Shown here: piece by piece, positions 17,532 through 27,070 of the stretch
Position numbering within the stretch: the first letter of the stretch is position 1
How the letters are laid out: every line of letters begins with the position of its first letter
Assembly: GCF_007004655.1 (NCBI RefSeq)
Contig: NZ_ML660091.1
Location: 1-64,000 of the forward strand
DNA length: 64,000 nucleotides
Origin: Exilibacterium tricleocarpae
GTDB taxonomy: Bacteria; Pseudomonadota; Gammaproteobacteria; Pseudomonadales; Cellvibrionaceae
Reading direction: 5' to 3'
Made by a program: the position numbers and the translations under genes
The notes under the pieces: generated by a model
The model's input: the letters and a program-made list of their open reading frames with translations, nothing else
The model's database searches: none
What the model was told of the DNA's origin: nothing

Positions 17532-18839
17532 ATGGAAATGTTAAATCAAATAATTCTTTACATCATGATGACATTTATGGTCATCGGTGCCCTCGATCGC
17601 ATCATGCAGCAATTCGGCGGTTCGCAACACTTACTGGGCAAAGTGGGTCTGGGGGGCGTGGGAAAATCCATTGCCGGCGCCGGCAACCAGTTTGAAGAGG
17701 GCTTCAACGCCATGGGTGCGCTGGCGCTGGCGATGGTGGGGATCATCGCCATCGCACCGGTGCTGGCGAAGTTGTTGTCGCCGGTGGTGGTGCCGGTATA
17801 CACCGCCCTCGGCGCCGATCCCGCCATGTTCGCCACGACCTTGCTGGCCAACGATATGGGCGGTTACTTTCTCGCCAAAGAAATGGCCACGGCGGCCGAC
17901 GGCACGATTAACTACGGCGCCTGGATGTACGCCGGCCTGATACTCGGCGCGATGATGGGGCCGACCATCGTATTTTCGATTCCGGTGGCGGTGGGCATTA
18001 TCGATGTCAAGGATCGCCCTTACCTGGCCGCCGGGGTGCTGGCCGGCATGGTGACCATTCCGCTGGGGTGCATCGCCGGCGGCTTGAGCGCCATGGCGTC
18101 GACCGTAACCGTGCCCGGTACCGAACAGGTGATCGAGTTCAACCTGCCGTTGATCTTTATGAACTTAATACCGGTCATTATTGTGTCGGCCTTGATCGCC
18201 ACCGGTTTGTGGTTGATACCGGAGCGGATGATCAACGGGTTTTCCATCTTTGCCAAGTTTCTGGTGGCGTTTATCACGGTCGGACTGACCGCCGCGGTGC
18301 TGGAGCGCACGCTCGGTTTTGCCCTGATCCCCGGTATGGACCCGATCTTCATGGTCGAGGGCGACGTACCCGGCCTCGATATGCGCGCGATCGAAGTGAT
18401 CGGCTCGATTGCCATCATCCTGCTCGGCGCCTACCCGATGGTGTTGCTGCTGACGCGCTGGTTTGAAAAACCGCTGCTGAAAATGGGCGGTGCGCTGCAT
18501 GTCAATCCCACCGCAGCCACCGGCCTGATCGCCACCCTGGCCAACAATATTCCCATGTTCCAGGTCATGAGGGATATGGACAGCCGCGGCAAGATTCTGT
18601 GTTCGGCGTTTGCCGTGAGTGCCGCTTTTACCTTTGGCGATCACCTGGGCTTCACCGCCGCCAACAAGCCGGACATGATTATGGCCGTTATTATCGGCAA
18701 GCTGGTGGGCGGTATTACCGCGGTTTTATTTGCCATGCTGGTGGCCAGGAAAATGATCGACTCCATTGAGAAGACCAGCGACGACGCTGCGGTTGACAGC
18801 GATGCACAGCAGCCGAGCGGCGTCCGCGGTGAATCGTAA
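17532..18839 (+). CDS. eutH: EutH, ethanolamine permease
   Basis: A 435-residue integral membrane protein with about 10-11 hydrophobic helices. Recognisable EutH segments include IILYIMMTFMVIGALDRI at the N-terminus, LLANDMGGYFLAKEMA, and AFTFGDHLGFTAANKPDM near the C-terminus. It imports ethanolamine, which matters most at low pH or low concentration when the neutral form does not diffuse in. It overlaps eutA by 38 bases. No alternative ethanolamine transporter is present in the locus. Confidence 0.96.
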   Translation: MEMLNQIILYIMMTFMVIGALDRIMQQFGGSQHLLGKVGLGGVGKSIAGAGNQFEEGFNAMGALALAMVGIIAIAPVLAKLLSPVVVPVYTALGADPAMFATTLLANDMGGYFLAKEMATAADGTINYGAWMYAGLILGAMMGPTIVFSIPVAVGIIDVKDRPYLAAGVLAGMVTIPLGCIAGGLSAMASTVTVPGTEQVIEFNLPLIFMNLIPVIIVSALIATGLWLIPERMINGFSIFAKFLVAFITVGLTAAVLERTLGFALIPGMDPIFMVEGDVPGLDMRAIEVIGSIAIILLGAYPMVLLLTRWFEKPLLKMGGALHVNPTAATGLIATLANNIPMFQVMRDMDSRGKILCSAFAVSAAFTFGDHLGFTAANKPDMIMAVIIGKLVGGITAVLFAMLVARKMIDSIEKTSDDAAVDSDAQQPSGVRGES

Positions 18840-20262
18840 AACGATCCACAGTGTCGGCATCGATATCGGCACGACCACCAGCCAGGTGATCTTTTCGCGG
18901 CTGACGCTGGTGAACCGGGCGCCGGTAACGCAGGTGCCGCGCTACGAGTTTGTGGAACGGGAGATCTGTTTTCAGGGGCCCGTGTGCCGCACACCTTTGA
19001 CCGCCGACGGCTGTGTCGATGCCGGGCGTTTGCGGGAGTTTATTGACGACCAGTTCGCCGCCGCGGGGTTGCGCCACAACGATATAGAAACCGGGGCCAT
19101 TATCATCACCGGTGAGACGTCCAAGGCAAAAAATGCGCGCCAGGCGGTGCTGGCGTTGGCCGACAGCCTCGGCGATTTTGTCGTGGCGACGGCCGGCCCC
19201 AATCTCGAGTCGGTGATCGCCGGGCGCGGCAGCGGCGCCGGCGAGTATTCGAAGCGTCACCGCCTGCGGGTGTTGAATATCGATATCGGTGGTGGTACCA
19301 GCAACTATGCGGTGTTTGACAGTGGCAGGGTAGTGGATACTGCCTGCCTCAATATCGGCGGCCACCTGATTGAGACCGACAGCGCCGGCGTGGTCAGCGC
19401 CGTTCACGAACCTGCCCGCCGGGTGCTGGACGATGTGTTTGGCGCGCCGCCGCCGCCCCGGCAGCTGGGTGCCGAACAGCTCCGTGATATCGCCCGCCGG
19501 ATGGCCGGGTTGATTGTCGAAGCACTCGGCAGTGCTCGCTCGACCCTCTGTGAGGGGCTGCTAATGACACCGCCGCTGGCGCCGCACCGGACCTTCGATG
19601 CCGTGTTTATCAGCGGCGGTGTCGGCGATGCTTATTACCGGCTGCGCGAAGGGAATGAACTGGACACTTACCAGTGGAGCGATATCGGGGTATTGCTTGC
19701 GCGCAGCCTGCTGGACAATGCGCAGCTCAGCGCGCTGCCGATAAAAAAACCGGTGCAAACGTTACAGGCCACGGTGATCGGCGCCGGTGCCTATTCACTG
19801 TCGCTGTCGGGCAGCTCCATCTGGGTGCACCGGGGTGAATTGCCGGTGCGCAACCTGCCGGTGCTGCAACCGGATATCGACTGGCAGCAGGAGCAACCGG
19901 ATATCTGCGGCGGCACGCTGGCGGCGGGGCGGCGACTGGATCTGCGGTTGCGCGAAGACCGCTATGTAATCGCCTTCGACGGCGGCATGCCGGTCAGCTA
20001 CCGGACGGTTCATCACACGGCGCAACAGTTGGCGGATTTTTACCGCGAGCACGGCAACCGTTCGTCGCTGGCCGTGGTAGTGACACAGAACGATCTGGGC
20101 AAGGTGCTTGGTATGGAACTGCAGCCGCTGCTCGATCCGCAGCCGCTGATCGTTATTGACGAAGTGCGGGCGCAAGAGGGCGACTACCTGGATATCGGGC
20201 GCAGTTTCTTCGGCGGCGATGTGGTGCCTTTGACCATTAAGTCGTTGGCTTTTCCGGCGTAA
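18802..20262 (+). CDS. eutA: EutA, ethanolamine ammonia-lyase reactivase
   Basis: A 486-residue actin-like ATPase that releases damaged cobalamin from EutBC so that fresh adenosylcobalamin can bind. Motifs: SVGIDIGTTTSQVIFSRL (phosphate 1), GAIIITGETSKAKNARQ, LNIDIGGGTSNYAVFDSG (phosphate 2), and C-terminal GDYLDIGRSFFGGDVVPLT. Start ATG 18802 is taken because homologues begin shortly before the SVGIDIGTTT strand; an upstream in-frame TTG at 18766 would lengthen it by 12 residues. It reads into eutB after a 55-base spacer with AAGGAGG. Confidence 0.95.
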   Translation: MHSSRAASAVNRKTIHSVGIDIGTTTSQVIFSRLTLVNRAPVTQVPRYEFVEREICFQGPVCRTPLTADGCVDAGRLREFIDDQFAAAGLRHNDIETGAIIITGETSKAKNARQAVLALADSLGDFVVATAGPNLESVIAGRGSGAGEYSKRHRLRVLNIDIGGGTSNYAVFDSGRVVDTACLNIGGHLIETDSAGVVSAVHEPARRVLDDVFGAPPPPRQLGAEQLRDIARRMAGLIVEALGSARSTLCEGLLMTPPLAPHRTFDAVFISGGVGDAYYRLREGNELDTYQWSDIGVLLARSLLDNAQLSALPIKKPVQTLQATVIGAGAYSLSLSGSSIWVHRGELPVRNLPVLQPDIDWQQEQPDICGGTLAAGRRLDLRLREDRYVIAFDGGMPVSYRTVHHTAQQLADFYREHGNRSSLAVVVTQNDLGKVLGMELQPLLDPQPLIVIDEVRAQEGDYLDIGRSFFGGDVVPLTIKSLAFPA

Positions 20263-20317
20263 ATTTTTTCCGCATACACCTTTTCTGTATAGACAAGGCG
20301 CACCAAGGAGGTATTCG

Positions 20318-21682
20318 ATGCAACTAAAGACCACACTTTTCGGCCAGGTCTACCAGTTTCGCGATGTGAAAGACGTGCTGGCCAAGGCGAACGAACTGCG
20401 CTCCGGCGATGTCCTGGCCGGGATTGCCGCGGAGACGGCGCAGCAGCGGGTCGCCGCCAAACAGGTGCTGAGCGAAATGCGCCTGGAGACGCTGCGCGAG
20501 AACCCGGTAGTGGCCTATGAACAGGATGTCGTGACCCGTGTGATTCAGGACGCGGTCAACACCGGTGTCTACAACGACATCAAACACTGGACGGTCAGCG
20601 AACTGCGCGAGTATATCCTCGGTGACGGCCCGTCCCATGAAGACTATGAGCGACTGCGCAAGGGACTCACCTCGGAAATGGTGGCGGCGGTCTGTAAAAT
20701 CTGCTCCAACGGCGATCTCATGGTCGGCGGTAAGAAACTGCGGGTGGTGTCCAAGGCCAATAGTACCGTGGGATTGCCCGGGCGCTTTTCCTCGCGGCTG
20801 CAACCCAACGATACCCGCGATGATGTCGACAGTATTCTGGTGCAGACTTACGAGGGCCTAGCCTACGGTTGCGGCGATGCCGTCATTGGTGTCAACCCGG
20901 TGACCGAGTCGGTGGAAAACACCCGCCGTATCCTCGATGCCTTGCAGGAGGTGATCGACAAATGGCAGATACCGACCCAGGGTTGTGTGCTGGCCCACGT
21001 CACCAACCAGATGGAGGCGATCGAGAAGGGCGCGCCGGCCGGTTTGATTTTCCAGAGTTTATCGGGCACCGAAAAAGGTCTGGGTGAATTCGGCGTAACT
21101 GTGGAATTGCTTGATGAAGCCTATGACCTGGGGCAACACTACTGCAAGCTGGCCGGCTCCAATATGATGTACTTCGAGACCGGCCAGGGCACCGCACTGT
21201 CGGCCAACGCCCATTTCGGGGCCGACCAGGTGACTATTGAAGCGCGTAAATACGGTCTGGCCAAACGTTATAAGCCGCACCTGGTCAATACTGTGGTTGG
21301 GTTTATCGGACCGGAATATCTGTTCAATCACCAGCAGATCACCCGCGCGGCGCTGGAAGACCACTTTATGGGTAAACTGACCGGCATCTCTATGGGCTGT
21401 GATGCCTGTTATACCAACCACGCCGATACCGACCAGAATTCCAATGAAAACCTGACGGTGCTGCTCGCCGCTGCGGGTTGCAACTATGTTATGTCGCTGC
21501 CGATGGGTGACGATATCATGTTGAACTACCAGACCACCGGTTATCACGATGTGGCTACGGTGCGACGGCTGCTGGACTACCGTCCGGCGCCGGAATTCGA
21601 GGCGTGGATGGAATCCATGGGGCTGATGGAGCGGGGAGAGCTGACCGCCCGGGCCGGCGATCCGTCGATTTTTTTTGAATAA
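20318..21682 (+). CDS. eutB: EutB, ethanolamine ammonia-lyase large subunit
   Basis: The 454-residue catalytic TIM-barrel subunit of adenosylcobalamin-dependent ethanolamine ammonia-lyase (ethanolamine to acetaldehyde plus ammonia). It is very close to enterobacterial EutB in length (453) and sequence, with [54 protein letters not shown] and [26 protein letters not shown] stands 6-7 bases before the ATG. EutC follows after 11 bases. It depends on EutA and EutT for coenzyme upkeep. Confidence 0.98.
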   Translation: MQLKTTLFGQVYQFRDVKDVLAKANELRSGDVLAGIAAETAQQRVAAKQVLSEMRLETLRENPVVAYEQDVVTRVIQDAVNTGVYNDIKHWTVSELREYILGDGPSHEDYERLRKGLTSEMVAAVCKICSNGDLMVGGKKLRVVSKANSTVGLPGRFSSRLQPNDTRDDVDSILVQTYEGLAYGCGDAVIGVNPVTESVENTRRILDALQEVIDKWQIPTQGCVLAHVTNQMEAIEKGAPAGLIFQSLSGTEKGLGEFGVTVELLDEAYDLGQHYCKLAGSNMMYFETGQGTALSANAHFGADQVTIEARKYGLAKRYKPHLVNTVVGFIGPEYLFNHQQITRAALEDHFMGKLTGISMGCDACYTNHADTDQNSNENLTVLLAAAGCNYVMSLPMGDDIMLNYQTTGYHDVATVRRLLDYRPAPEFEAWMESMGLMERGELTARAGDPSIFFE

Positions 21683-21693
21683 GGGGCGATACA

Positions 21694-22608
21694 ATGGACG
21701 AGCAAAGAATTCAGAGTATTGTGGATTCGGTGTTGCGAGAGCTGGGTGAAAAAAATCCTGCTCCCGGACGTATCATGCAGGTGGAACCGGGCGCTGTAAA
21801 GCCTGCGGCAGAAGCAACGTCCGGCGCTGTCGATACGCAGGCCGGTGCCGGCTTGGAAGATTTGGGGTTGGAAAAATTTATCCGCTGGAACGGGATTCGC
21901 GCCGCTGTCAACGAGAGTATCAACAACGATATGATCGGCCAGACCCGCGCCCGGGTCTGCCAGGGGCGGGCGGGGCCGAGGCCGCGCACGATTTCCCTGT
22001 TGCGTTTTGTCGCCGACCACTCCCGTTCCAAGGACACGGTGGTGAAGGAGGTGCCGGCCGATTGGTTGGCCGAGCACGACTTGTGGGAAGTGCAATCCAA
22101 GATAACGGATAAGAGCGAATACCTGACCCGCCCGGATCTTGGTCGCCAGCTTTCGGACGAGGCGCGCAAGACTATTACAGAGCGCTGCAAGAAGGCCCCG
22201 CAGGTACAGGTGGTGATATCGGACGGTCTCAGCACCGATGCGATTACCCACAATCTCGATGAAATCATACCGCCGTTGTTGAAGGGGCTGAAAAACGCCG
22301 GCTTCGATGTGGGCACGCCTTTCTTTTTGCGCTATGGGCGGGTGAAAGCGCAGGATGAAATCGGGCAGTTGTTGCAGGCGCAGGCCAATTTGCTGTTGAT
22401 CGGTGAACGGCCTGGATTGGGACAGTCGGAAAGCCTGAGTTGTTACTGTGTTTACGCGCCGACGGAAAAGACTGTGGAATCCGATCGGATGGTGATTGCC
22501 AATATTCACCAGGGTGGTACACCACCCGTGGAAGCGGCGGCGGTGATTGTCGATCTGGCGGGGAAGATGCTTGAGCAGAAGGCCAGTGGGCTTAATTTGA
22601 AGCGGTAG
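21694..22608 (+). CDS. eutC: EutC, ethanolamine ammonia-lyase small subunit
   Basis: The 304-residue light chain of ethanolamine ammonia-lyase, which completes the cobalamin-binding site. The first ~20 residues ([20 protein letters not shown]) form the amphipathic encapsulation helix that targets the enzyme to the shell. It is followed by a flexible Ala/Gly linker (~25-55) and the Rossmann-like domain with [33 protein letters not shown] and [17 protein letters not shown]. The length is typical. After it the operon is interrupted by a 255-base gene-free element before eutL. Confidence 0.97.
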   Translation: MDEQRIQSIVDSVLRELGEKNPAPGRIMQVEPGAVKPAAEATSGAVDTQAGAGLEDLGLEKFIRWNGIRAAVNESINNDMIGQTRARVCQGRAGPRPRTISLLRFVADHSRSKDTVVKEVPADWLAEHDLWEVQSKITDKSEYLTRPDLGRQLSDEARKTITERCKKAPQVQVVISDGLSTDAITHNLDEIIPPLLKGLKNAGFDVGTPFFLRYGRVKAQDEIGQLLQAQANLLLIGERPGLGQSESLSCYCVYAPTEKTVESDRMVIANIHQGGTPPVEAAAVIVDLAGKMLEQKASGLNLKR

Positions 22609-22863
22609 TTTTTGGGATTGTAATTGTAGTTTGGTGCTAACTGATTCGGTCCGGCAAGGCGTAGGGCTTCTAGAAACACGCTGTGAATACTTCCCTGTAG
22701 GCTTGCTTAAAGCACCTACTTTTGGCTGGTTCGGCATCCATGCCTCACAAGGTCTCGAAACTTTAAACCCCTACTTCCTGTTACGGACCGGATTGATTAG
22801 CACGAATGTATTCCTAAGCAGTAAGCAACCCTATCAGCCAAAGATGACAAGAGGACCAATACC
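22609..22863. repeat. Palindromic element between eutC and eutL
   Basis: No credible gene is present. GTGCTAACTGATTCGGTCCG at 22633-22652 is matched, with three mismatches, by the complement of 22786-22805, enclosing a ~130-base interior. The interior includes TAGAAACACGCTGTGAA and TTGCTTAAAGCACCTACTTTTGG, which recall parts of the elements at 10.0 and 42.1 kb. It looks like a degenerate member of the same family sitting in the second gap of the EUT locus. Confidence 0.55.
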
Positions 22864-23520
22864 ATGGCTGTTTTAGACGATATCAAAGCATCAGTGCTGG
22901 CAACGCGGGTTATTGCTGCGGTGGACCCGGCCATGGCTGAGCAGTTCAAGCTCACTAAAAACCAGCGTTGTATCGGTATGTTGACCGCCGACTGTGACGA
23001 TGTGACCTATGTGGCGCTGGACGAGGCCACCAAAGCGGCCGATGTGGAAGTGGTCTACGGGCGTTCGTTCTACGCCGGCGCCGCCCACGCGTCCGGGCCT
23101 TTGTCGGGCGAGGTGATCGGCGTGCTGGCCGGCCCCGGGCCCGCCGATGTGCGCGCCGGTTTGCAACGTGCGCGGGAAGTTATCGAGCACGAAGCCTGTT
23201 TCAAAGCCGCCAATGCAGACGGCAGTCTGGCGTTCTTCGCCCACCTGGTCTCAGCTACCGGCGGTTACCTGTCGAAAGAAGGTAATGTGCCGCGGGGGCA
23301 GGCGCTGGCATACCTGATTGCGCCGCCCCTGGAGGCCATGTTCGGCATGGATGCGGCGCTGAAGGCGGCGAATGTCGAGATAGCGGCATTTTTTGCACCG
23401 CCTTCGGAAACCAACTTCGGCGGCGGTTACCTGACCGGTTCCCAGGCCGCCTGTAAAGCCGCCTGCGATGCGTTTCAGCAGGCAGTGCTGGATGTGGCTG
23501 CGCAGCCGCTCGATATTTAG
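22864..23520 (+). CDS. eutL: EutL, trimeric shell protein
   Basis: A 218-residue tandem-BMC (circularly permuted) protein forming trimers with a central pore that can be open or closed. It opens with VLDDIKASVLATRVIAAVDPAMAEQF and contains QRCIGMLTADCDDVTYVALDEATKAADVE (split) and GYLTGSQAACKAACDAF, all typical of EutL (219 residues in Escherichia). GACAAGAGGACC precedes the ATG. The next gene starts at the base after its stop. Confidence 0.96.
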   Translation: MAVLDDIKASVLATRVIAAVDPAMAEQFKLTKNQRCIGMLTADCDDVTYVALDEATKAADVEVVYGRSFYAGAAHASGPLSGEVIGVLAGPGPADVRAGLQRAREVIEHEACFKAANADGSLAFFAHLVSATGGYLSKEGNVPRGQALAYLIAPPLEAMFGMDAALKAANVEIAAFFAPPSETNFGGGYLTGSQAACKAACDAFQQAVLDVAAQPLDI

Positions 23521-23853
23521 GTGCTGCGTATCTTGGATGAGCCGCAGCCCGATTGCGAACTTGATGAAACTTCCCTGGGTTTTGTCGAAACCCTGGGATT
23601 GACGACAGCGCTGGAAGCGGCCGACGCCATGGTGAAAAGTGCGCGGGTGCGCCTGTACCGGCGCCGTCAACCGGGGGCCGGATTGACCCTGATTCTGTGC
23701 GTCGGCGAACTGGCCGATTGCCAGGTGGCGGTGGCGGCGGGTGCCGCTGCGGCTGCCGGGCTGGGTGAATTGCAGGCGGCCCATGTAATCGCCAGACCCG
23801 GTAGCGGACTGGCTGACTGGTTGACACAGGCGACGCCGTTTAACGCCAGTTAA
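23521..23853 (+). CDS. eutK: EutK-like shell protein, short form
   Basis: A 110-residue protein with one BMC domain (LGFVETLGLTTALEAADAMVKSARVRL and GELADCQVAVAAGAAAAAG, each split) preceded by a ~17-residue acidic leader. The position after eutL is that of eutK, but the C-terminal helix-turn-helix-like domain of enterobacterial EutK (~60 residues) is missing. The pore loop differs (RRRQPGAG), strongly basic. It starts with GTG directly after the eutL stop codon, so it probably depends on coupled translation. Confidence 0.85.
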   Translation: MLRILDEPQPDCELDETSLGFVETLGLTTALEAADAMVKSARVRLYRRRQPGAGLTLILCVGELADCQVAVAAGAAAAAGLGELQAAHVIARPGSGLADWLTQATPFNAS

Positions 23854-23883
23854 TGTATCGATATCAGCGAGGGCGAACAAGCC

Positions 23884-25218
23884 ATGAGTAAACTGGTGGA
23901 GCAGGTGAGGCAGGCGGGGGTGGTCGGCGCCGGCGGTGCCGGTTTTCCCTGCTACGTGAAAATCGGTAGTCCGGTCGATGTCCTGATTGCCAACGGCGCC
24001 GAGTGCGAGCCCCTGCTGAATAAGGATCAGGTGATTATTCAGCAGTTTACCGAAGCGCTGCTGGAAGGCATGCGCTTGCTGCAGCGCGAGACCGGCGCCG
24101 GTCGTATGGTGCTGGCTGTAAAAAAGAAACATCAGGCTTCTATTGAACACCTCCGGCCGCGGTTGCCGGCGGACATCGAACTGAAAGTCATGCCCAATGT
24201 CTATCCCGCCGGTGACGAATACGAACTGGTTTACGAGATCACAGGACAACGTATTCCGGCCGGCGGTCTGCCGCGGGATGTGGGCGTGCTGGTACAAAAT
24301 GTAGAGACACTGGTCAATGTGCAGCGCGCCGCCCGCGGTGAACCTGTTACCCACACGATGGTGACCGTGCACGGAGAAGTCGAACGACCGTTTACCGCCT
24401 GGCTGCCGATCGGTATGCCCTTTGCCGAAGCGTTGGCGCTCGCCGGCGCCGTTACCTGCGCGGCACCGGTGATTATGGACGGCGGGCCCATGATGGGCGA
24501 CATTGTGGAAGATTTTTCCACCTCGATAACGGCCACCACCAGCGGACTGTTGGTGGTGCCGCGCGAGGCCCATGTGGTAAAGATAAAGTCGGAGTCGGAG
24601 CCGCAGTTTACGCGCATCGGCAAGGCCGCCTGCGACCAGTGCACCCTGTGCACGGAAATGTGCCCGCGCTATTTATTGGGCTATCCCATTCAACCGCATC
24701 TGGTGATGCGCTCCCTGTTGACCACCGGGCCCACCAGCGAAACACTTTCGGTGCATGCCCAGGCGTGCTGTGAGTGCAATGTGTGTACCCTGTGGGCCTG
24801 TCCCGAGCAACTCAACCCGCGCGATGTCTGCGTTGCCACCAAGCGCAACCTGAAAGAGGCGGGGTTGTGGCAGAGTGCCGCGCAGTTGCAGGCACAAACC
24901 CGTCCGCTGCACAGTATGCGCGAGTATCGCGGTGTACCCACCGCCCGCTTGGTGCGGCGTCTTGGTCTGGAGAGCTACGCCAGGAAACCGGCGCCCTGGC
25001 TGGCCTATGGGGGTGTACCGGCGCGTGTTGCCATTACCCTGCAAGCGCGCTTCGGTACTGCGCCGGTGGCGACAGTGAAGCCGGGCGATCGGGTTAGCCG
25101 GGGCGATGTGATTGCGGCGGCGCCGGCCTCGGGTCTCGGTGTGCCGGTGCACGCCAGTGTCAGCGGCAAGGTAACGGCGGTAGCCGAGCGGATAGATATT
25201 TTACCGGACGGAAAGTGA
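23884..25218 (+). CDS. pduS: PduS-like cobalamin reductase / RnfC-type flavoprotein
   Basis: A 444-residue redox protein of the PduS/RnfC type. It has a glycine-rich FMN/NADH-binding N-terminus (VVGAGGAGFPCYVKI), an SLBB-like middle, and two [4Fe-4S] motifs of the form CDQCTLCTEMCP and CCECNVCTLWACP at about residues 250-310, followed by a lipoyl-like C-terminal fold. In the propanediol system PduS reduces cob(II/III)alamin for adenosylation. Here it would feed EutT, or pass electrons across the shell with the adjacent PduT-like protein. A gene of this kind is not part of the enterobacterial eut operon. The start of the next gene overlaps its stop. Confidence 0.92.
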   Translation: MSKLVEQVRQAGVVGAGGAGFPCYVKIGSPVDVLIANGAECEPLLNKDQVIIQQFTEALLEGMRLLQRETGAGRMVLAVKKKHQASIEHLRPRLPADIELKVMPNVYPAGDEYELVYEITGQRIPAGGLPRDVGVLVQNVETLVNVQRAARGEPVTHTMVTVHGEVERPFTAWLPIGMPFAEALALAGAVTCAAPVIMDGGPMMGDIVEDFSTSITATTSGLLVVPREAHVVKIKSESEPQFTRIGKAACDQCTLCTEMCPRYLLGYPIQPHLVMRSLLTTGPTSETLSVHAQACCECNVCTLWACPEQLNPRDVCVATKRNLKEAGLWQSAAQLQAQTRPLHSMREYRGVPTARLVRRLGLESYARKPAPWLAYGGVPARVAITLQARFGTAPVATVKPGDRVSRGDVIAAAPASGLGVPVHASVSGKVTAVAERIDILPDGK

Positions 25219-25775
25219 TGATGAACGACAACAGTGCGATCGGTATGATCGAGTTAAACTCCATTGCCAAAGGCTATGCGGTGGGCGATGCCATGCTCAA
25301 GGCTGCCAATATCGATATTTTGTTTAACCGTACGATTTGCCCCGGCAAGTTTATGGTGATGGTGGCGGGCGATGTGGCGGCGGTGGAGGCCGCTATGGAT
25401 GCCGGGCTGGCATTGGGCAGCGAAACCATCGTCGACGAGCTGATTATTCCCAATGTACACCGCTCCGTGTTTGCTGCTATCAGCGGCACGCGGGTTATCG
25501 AGCACACGGCGGCGCTCGGTATTATTGAGACGTTTTCGGTAGCCTCCATTATCGAGGCGGCCGACGCCGCGGTGAAAGCGGCAGATGTGGAGTTGATCGA
25601 CGTGCACCTGGCGATGGCGATCGGCGGCAAGGGTTATGTCACCATTACCGGCGATGTGGCGGCCGTTAACGCCGCGGTGGAGGCGGGTACCGCCCATATC
25701 CGCGACAAGGGTGTGCTGGTGGATAAAGTCGTTATACCCCAGCCCCGGGAGGAGATACTGCGCGACAGAGTTTAG
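25218..25775 (+). CDS. pduT: PduT-like [4Fe-4S] tandem-BMC shell protein
   Basis: A 185-residue protein with two canonical BMC domains in tandem (~8-85 and ~100-180), forming pseudohexameric trimers. The first domain has the pore-loop cysteine in NRTICPGKFM (Cys41), the residue that binds a pore-centred [4Fe-4S] cluster in PduT. Together with the upstream PduS-like protein it makes an electron conduit through the shell. GTG 25215 and ATG 25221 are alternative starts in the run GTGATGATG overlapping the pduS stop. It is the last gene of the locus, where eutR would be expected. Confidence 0.93.
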   Translation: MMNDNSAIGMIELNSIAKGYAVGDAMLKAANIDILFNRTICPGKFMVMVAGDVAAVEAAMDAGLALGSETIVDELIIPNVHRSVFAAISGTRVIEHTAALGIIETFSVASIIEAADAAVKAADVELIDVHLAMAIGGKGYVTITGDVAAVNAAVEAGTAHIRDKGVLVDKVVIPQPREEILRDRV

Positions 25776-25894
25776 CCGTTTTGTGGAGGGCTTGTGCAAT
25801 ACCTGGTCCAGTACTCTCATTCTATTCCTTCAACTGGTATGAGTGCTGACAACAAAAAAATAGTTTCCAAAAACAGGAATTTCATAACCGCTCT

Positions 25895-26788
25895 TCATAA
25901 CCGTCCCATAACTTTTATGTTTGAGTTGTCCTTGACGAGACCGTCTAAAAACTGCTCAAAACGTAGAATTTTTTCCTCGTTTTTCCTCTCTGATTCCACG
26001 AGGCGGCGCAACTCTTCACCTTTATCCACATCTAAGAGTAACTGCTTTTTTCTGGCTACGCGTTCTATAGGAATCTCGTTTACTCCATGATAACTTTTTT
26101 CTGGATCGATCTCATATAGAATGTGATATCTTGGTGTAAACTGAAGACTCTCGATATTGTACTTTCTGTTTGTTCGTAATGATCTAAATGATCCTCTCAC
26201 CGTTTTAAACGCCTGTCTTTCTACTTCAGCGTAATTGCTATTCTCAAATTGGTTCGCAGTTCTTATAGCAGTCCTTACCTCAGTCGCTACTATTTTTTTT
26301 GACGCCATTTCTTCTGCAGGTTTAGACGCTAAAGCCGCTTCACCAGATACGTTGTTGATATTCCAGGACAACAAATTCAAATTCAGTATGGTTAATGATC
26401 TGACCAAATCTGCATGTTCTGGACTCATCTGCTTCGTCTGCTGAATTTTATCCTCTACTGACGGGTACAGTATTTCACCTGTCCAGGATGTCCGCCTAAA
26501 GTTATGTTCTCGAATAGCCTGGGGCCTTACCATAAGCTTCTCGCCATCGAACAATGATAAAATAAATGGCTCTCTTCTTTCTTCATCCAAGAGCAGTCTT
26601 TCGTTGATTGTTACAATTTTGTGGCGCGCCGAAAAATAGAGCGCTATTTTTAGTGCGTTTCCATTATATTCGACTATTTTTTCGGCTGTCTTGAGGTCGA
26701 TGGGTATTAATAAATCTTCGGCATGAGCAGCGGCTGCCAGATGTATTCCGGCTAAAAAGCCTAATATTATCGTCCAGTAATTATTCAC
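25895..26788 (-). CDS. Exported protein of unknown function in the Tae4-type operon
   Basis: A 297-residue protein with a clear signal peptide (hydrophobic 6-20, Ala-rich cleavage region near AAAAHAED at 18-25). The remainder is charged, with no motif I recognise and no further membrane helix. It is the last of three closely spaced minus-strand genes: amidase-effector-like, small membrane protein, this one (25 bases after the previous stop). The GTG start at 26788 has CCAGGATC upstream. Codon use and AT content differ strongly from the EUT locus. A periplasmic immunity or accessory role for the effector is possible but unproven. Confidence 0.6.
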   Translation of the reverse strand: MNNYWTIILGFLAGIHLAAAAHAEDLLIPIDLKTAEKIVEYNGNALKIALYFSARHKIVTINERLLLDEERREPFILSLFDGEKLMVRPQAIREHNFRRTSWTGEILYPSVEDKIQQTKQMSPEHADLVRSLTILNLNLLSWNINNVSGEAALASKPAEEMASKKIVATEVRTAIRTANQFENSNYAEVERQAFKTVRGSFRSLRTNRKYNIESLQFTPRYHILYEIDPEKSYHGVNEIPIERVARKKQLLLDVDKGEELRRLVESERKNEEKILRFEQFLDGLVKDNSNIKVMGRL

Positions 26789-26813
26789 GGTTCTGATCCT
26801 GGGTTTATAAAAA

Positions 26814-27062
26814 TTATGTATCGCGCTGGTTGGATTTTTTTGTCATAATTTTCTTGGAAAGCATATAAAAAATAATTGCAAAAATAATTGACGAAACTAA
26901 AAAGGCAGGCATCGTGATCTTTAGCATTAAAATACCGCTATCCACTCTTTGCTCTTCGTGCAAATAGGGTGTTGCTTGAGTATTGAACGAGTAGTTATAA
27001 ATTGCAAAATTAACCATAAAGCTTAAGAGGGTTAAAAACGCATAGGTAATGAATGTTTTCAT
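26814..27062 (-). CDS. Small two-helix membrane protein next to Tae4-like gene
   Basis: An 82-residue protein with an N-terminal hydrophobic helix (~5-25), a ~25-residue polar loop containing Asp, Glu and Arg, a second helix (~48-70) and a lysine-rich end (SKKIMTKKSNQRDT). The positive-inside rule places the loop in the periplasm. It starts 8 bases after the upstream amidase-like gene ends, so the two are co-transcribed. Such a location is where an immunity protein would be encoded, although it does not resemble the soluble periplasmic Tai4 family. Function is otherwise unknown. Confidence 0.6.
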   Translation of the reverse strand: MKTFITYAFLTLLSFMVNFAIYNYSFNTQATPYLHEEQRVDSGILMLKITMPAFLVSSIIFAIIFYMLSKKIMTKKSNQRDT

Positions 27063-27070
27063 GATTTATC

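Noticed and set aside
22631-22876. 81-codon open frame between eutC and eutL
   Set aside because: It lies within the palindromic element and runs into the eutL start in another frame; no coding pattern is seen.
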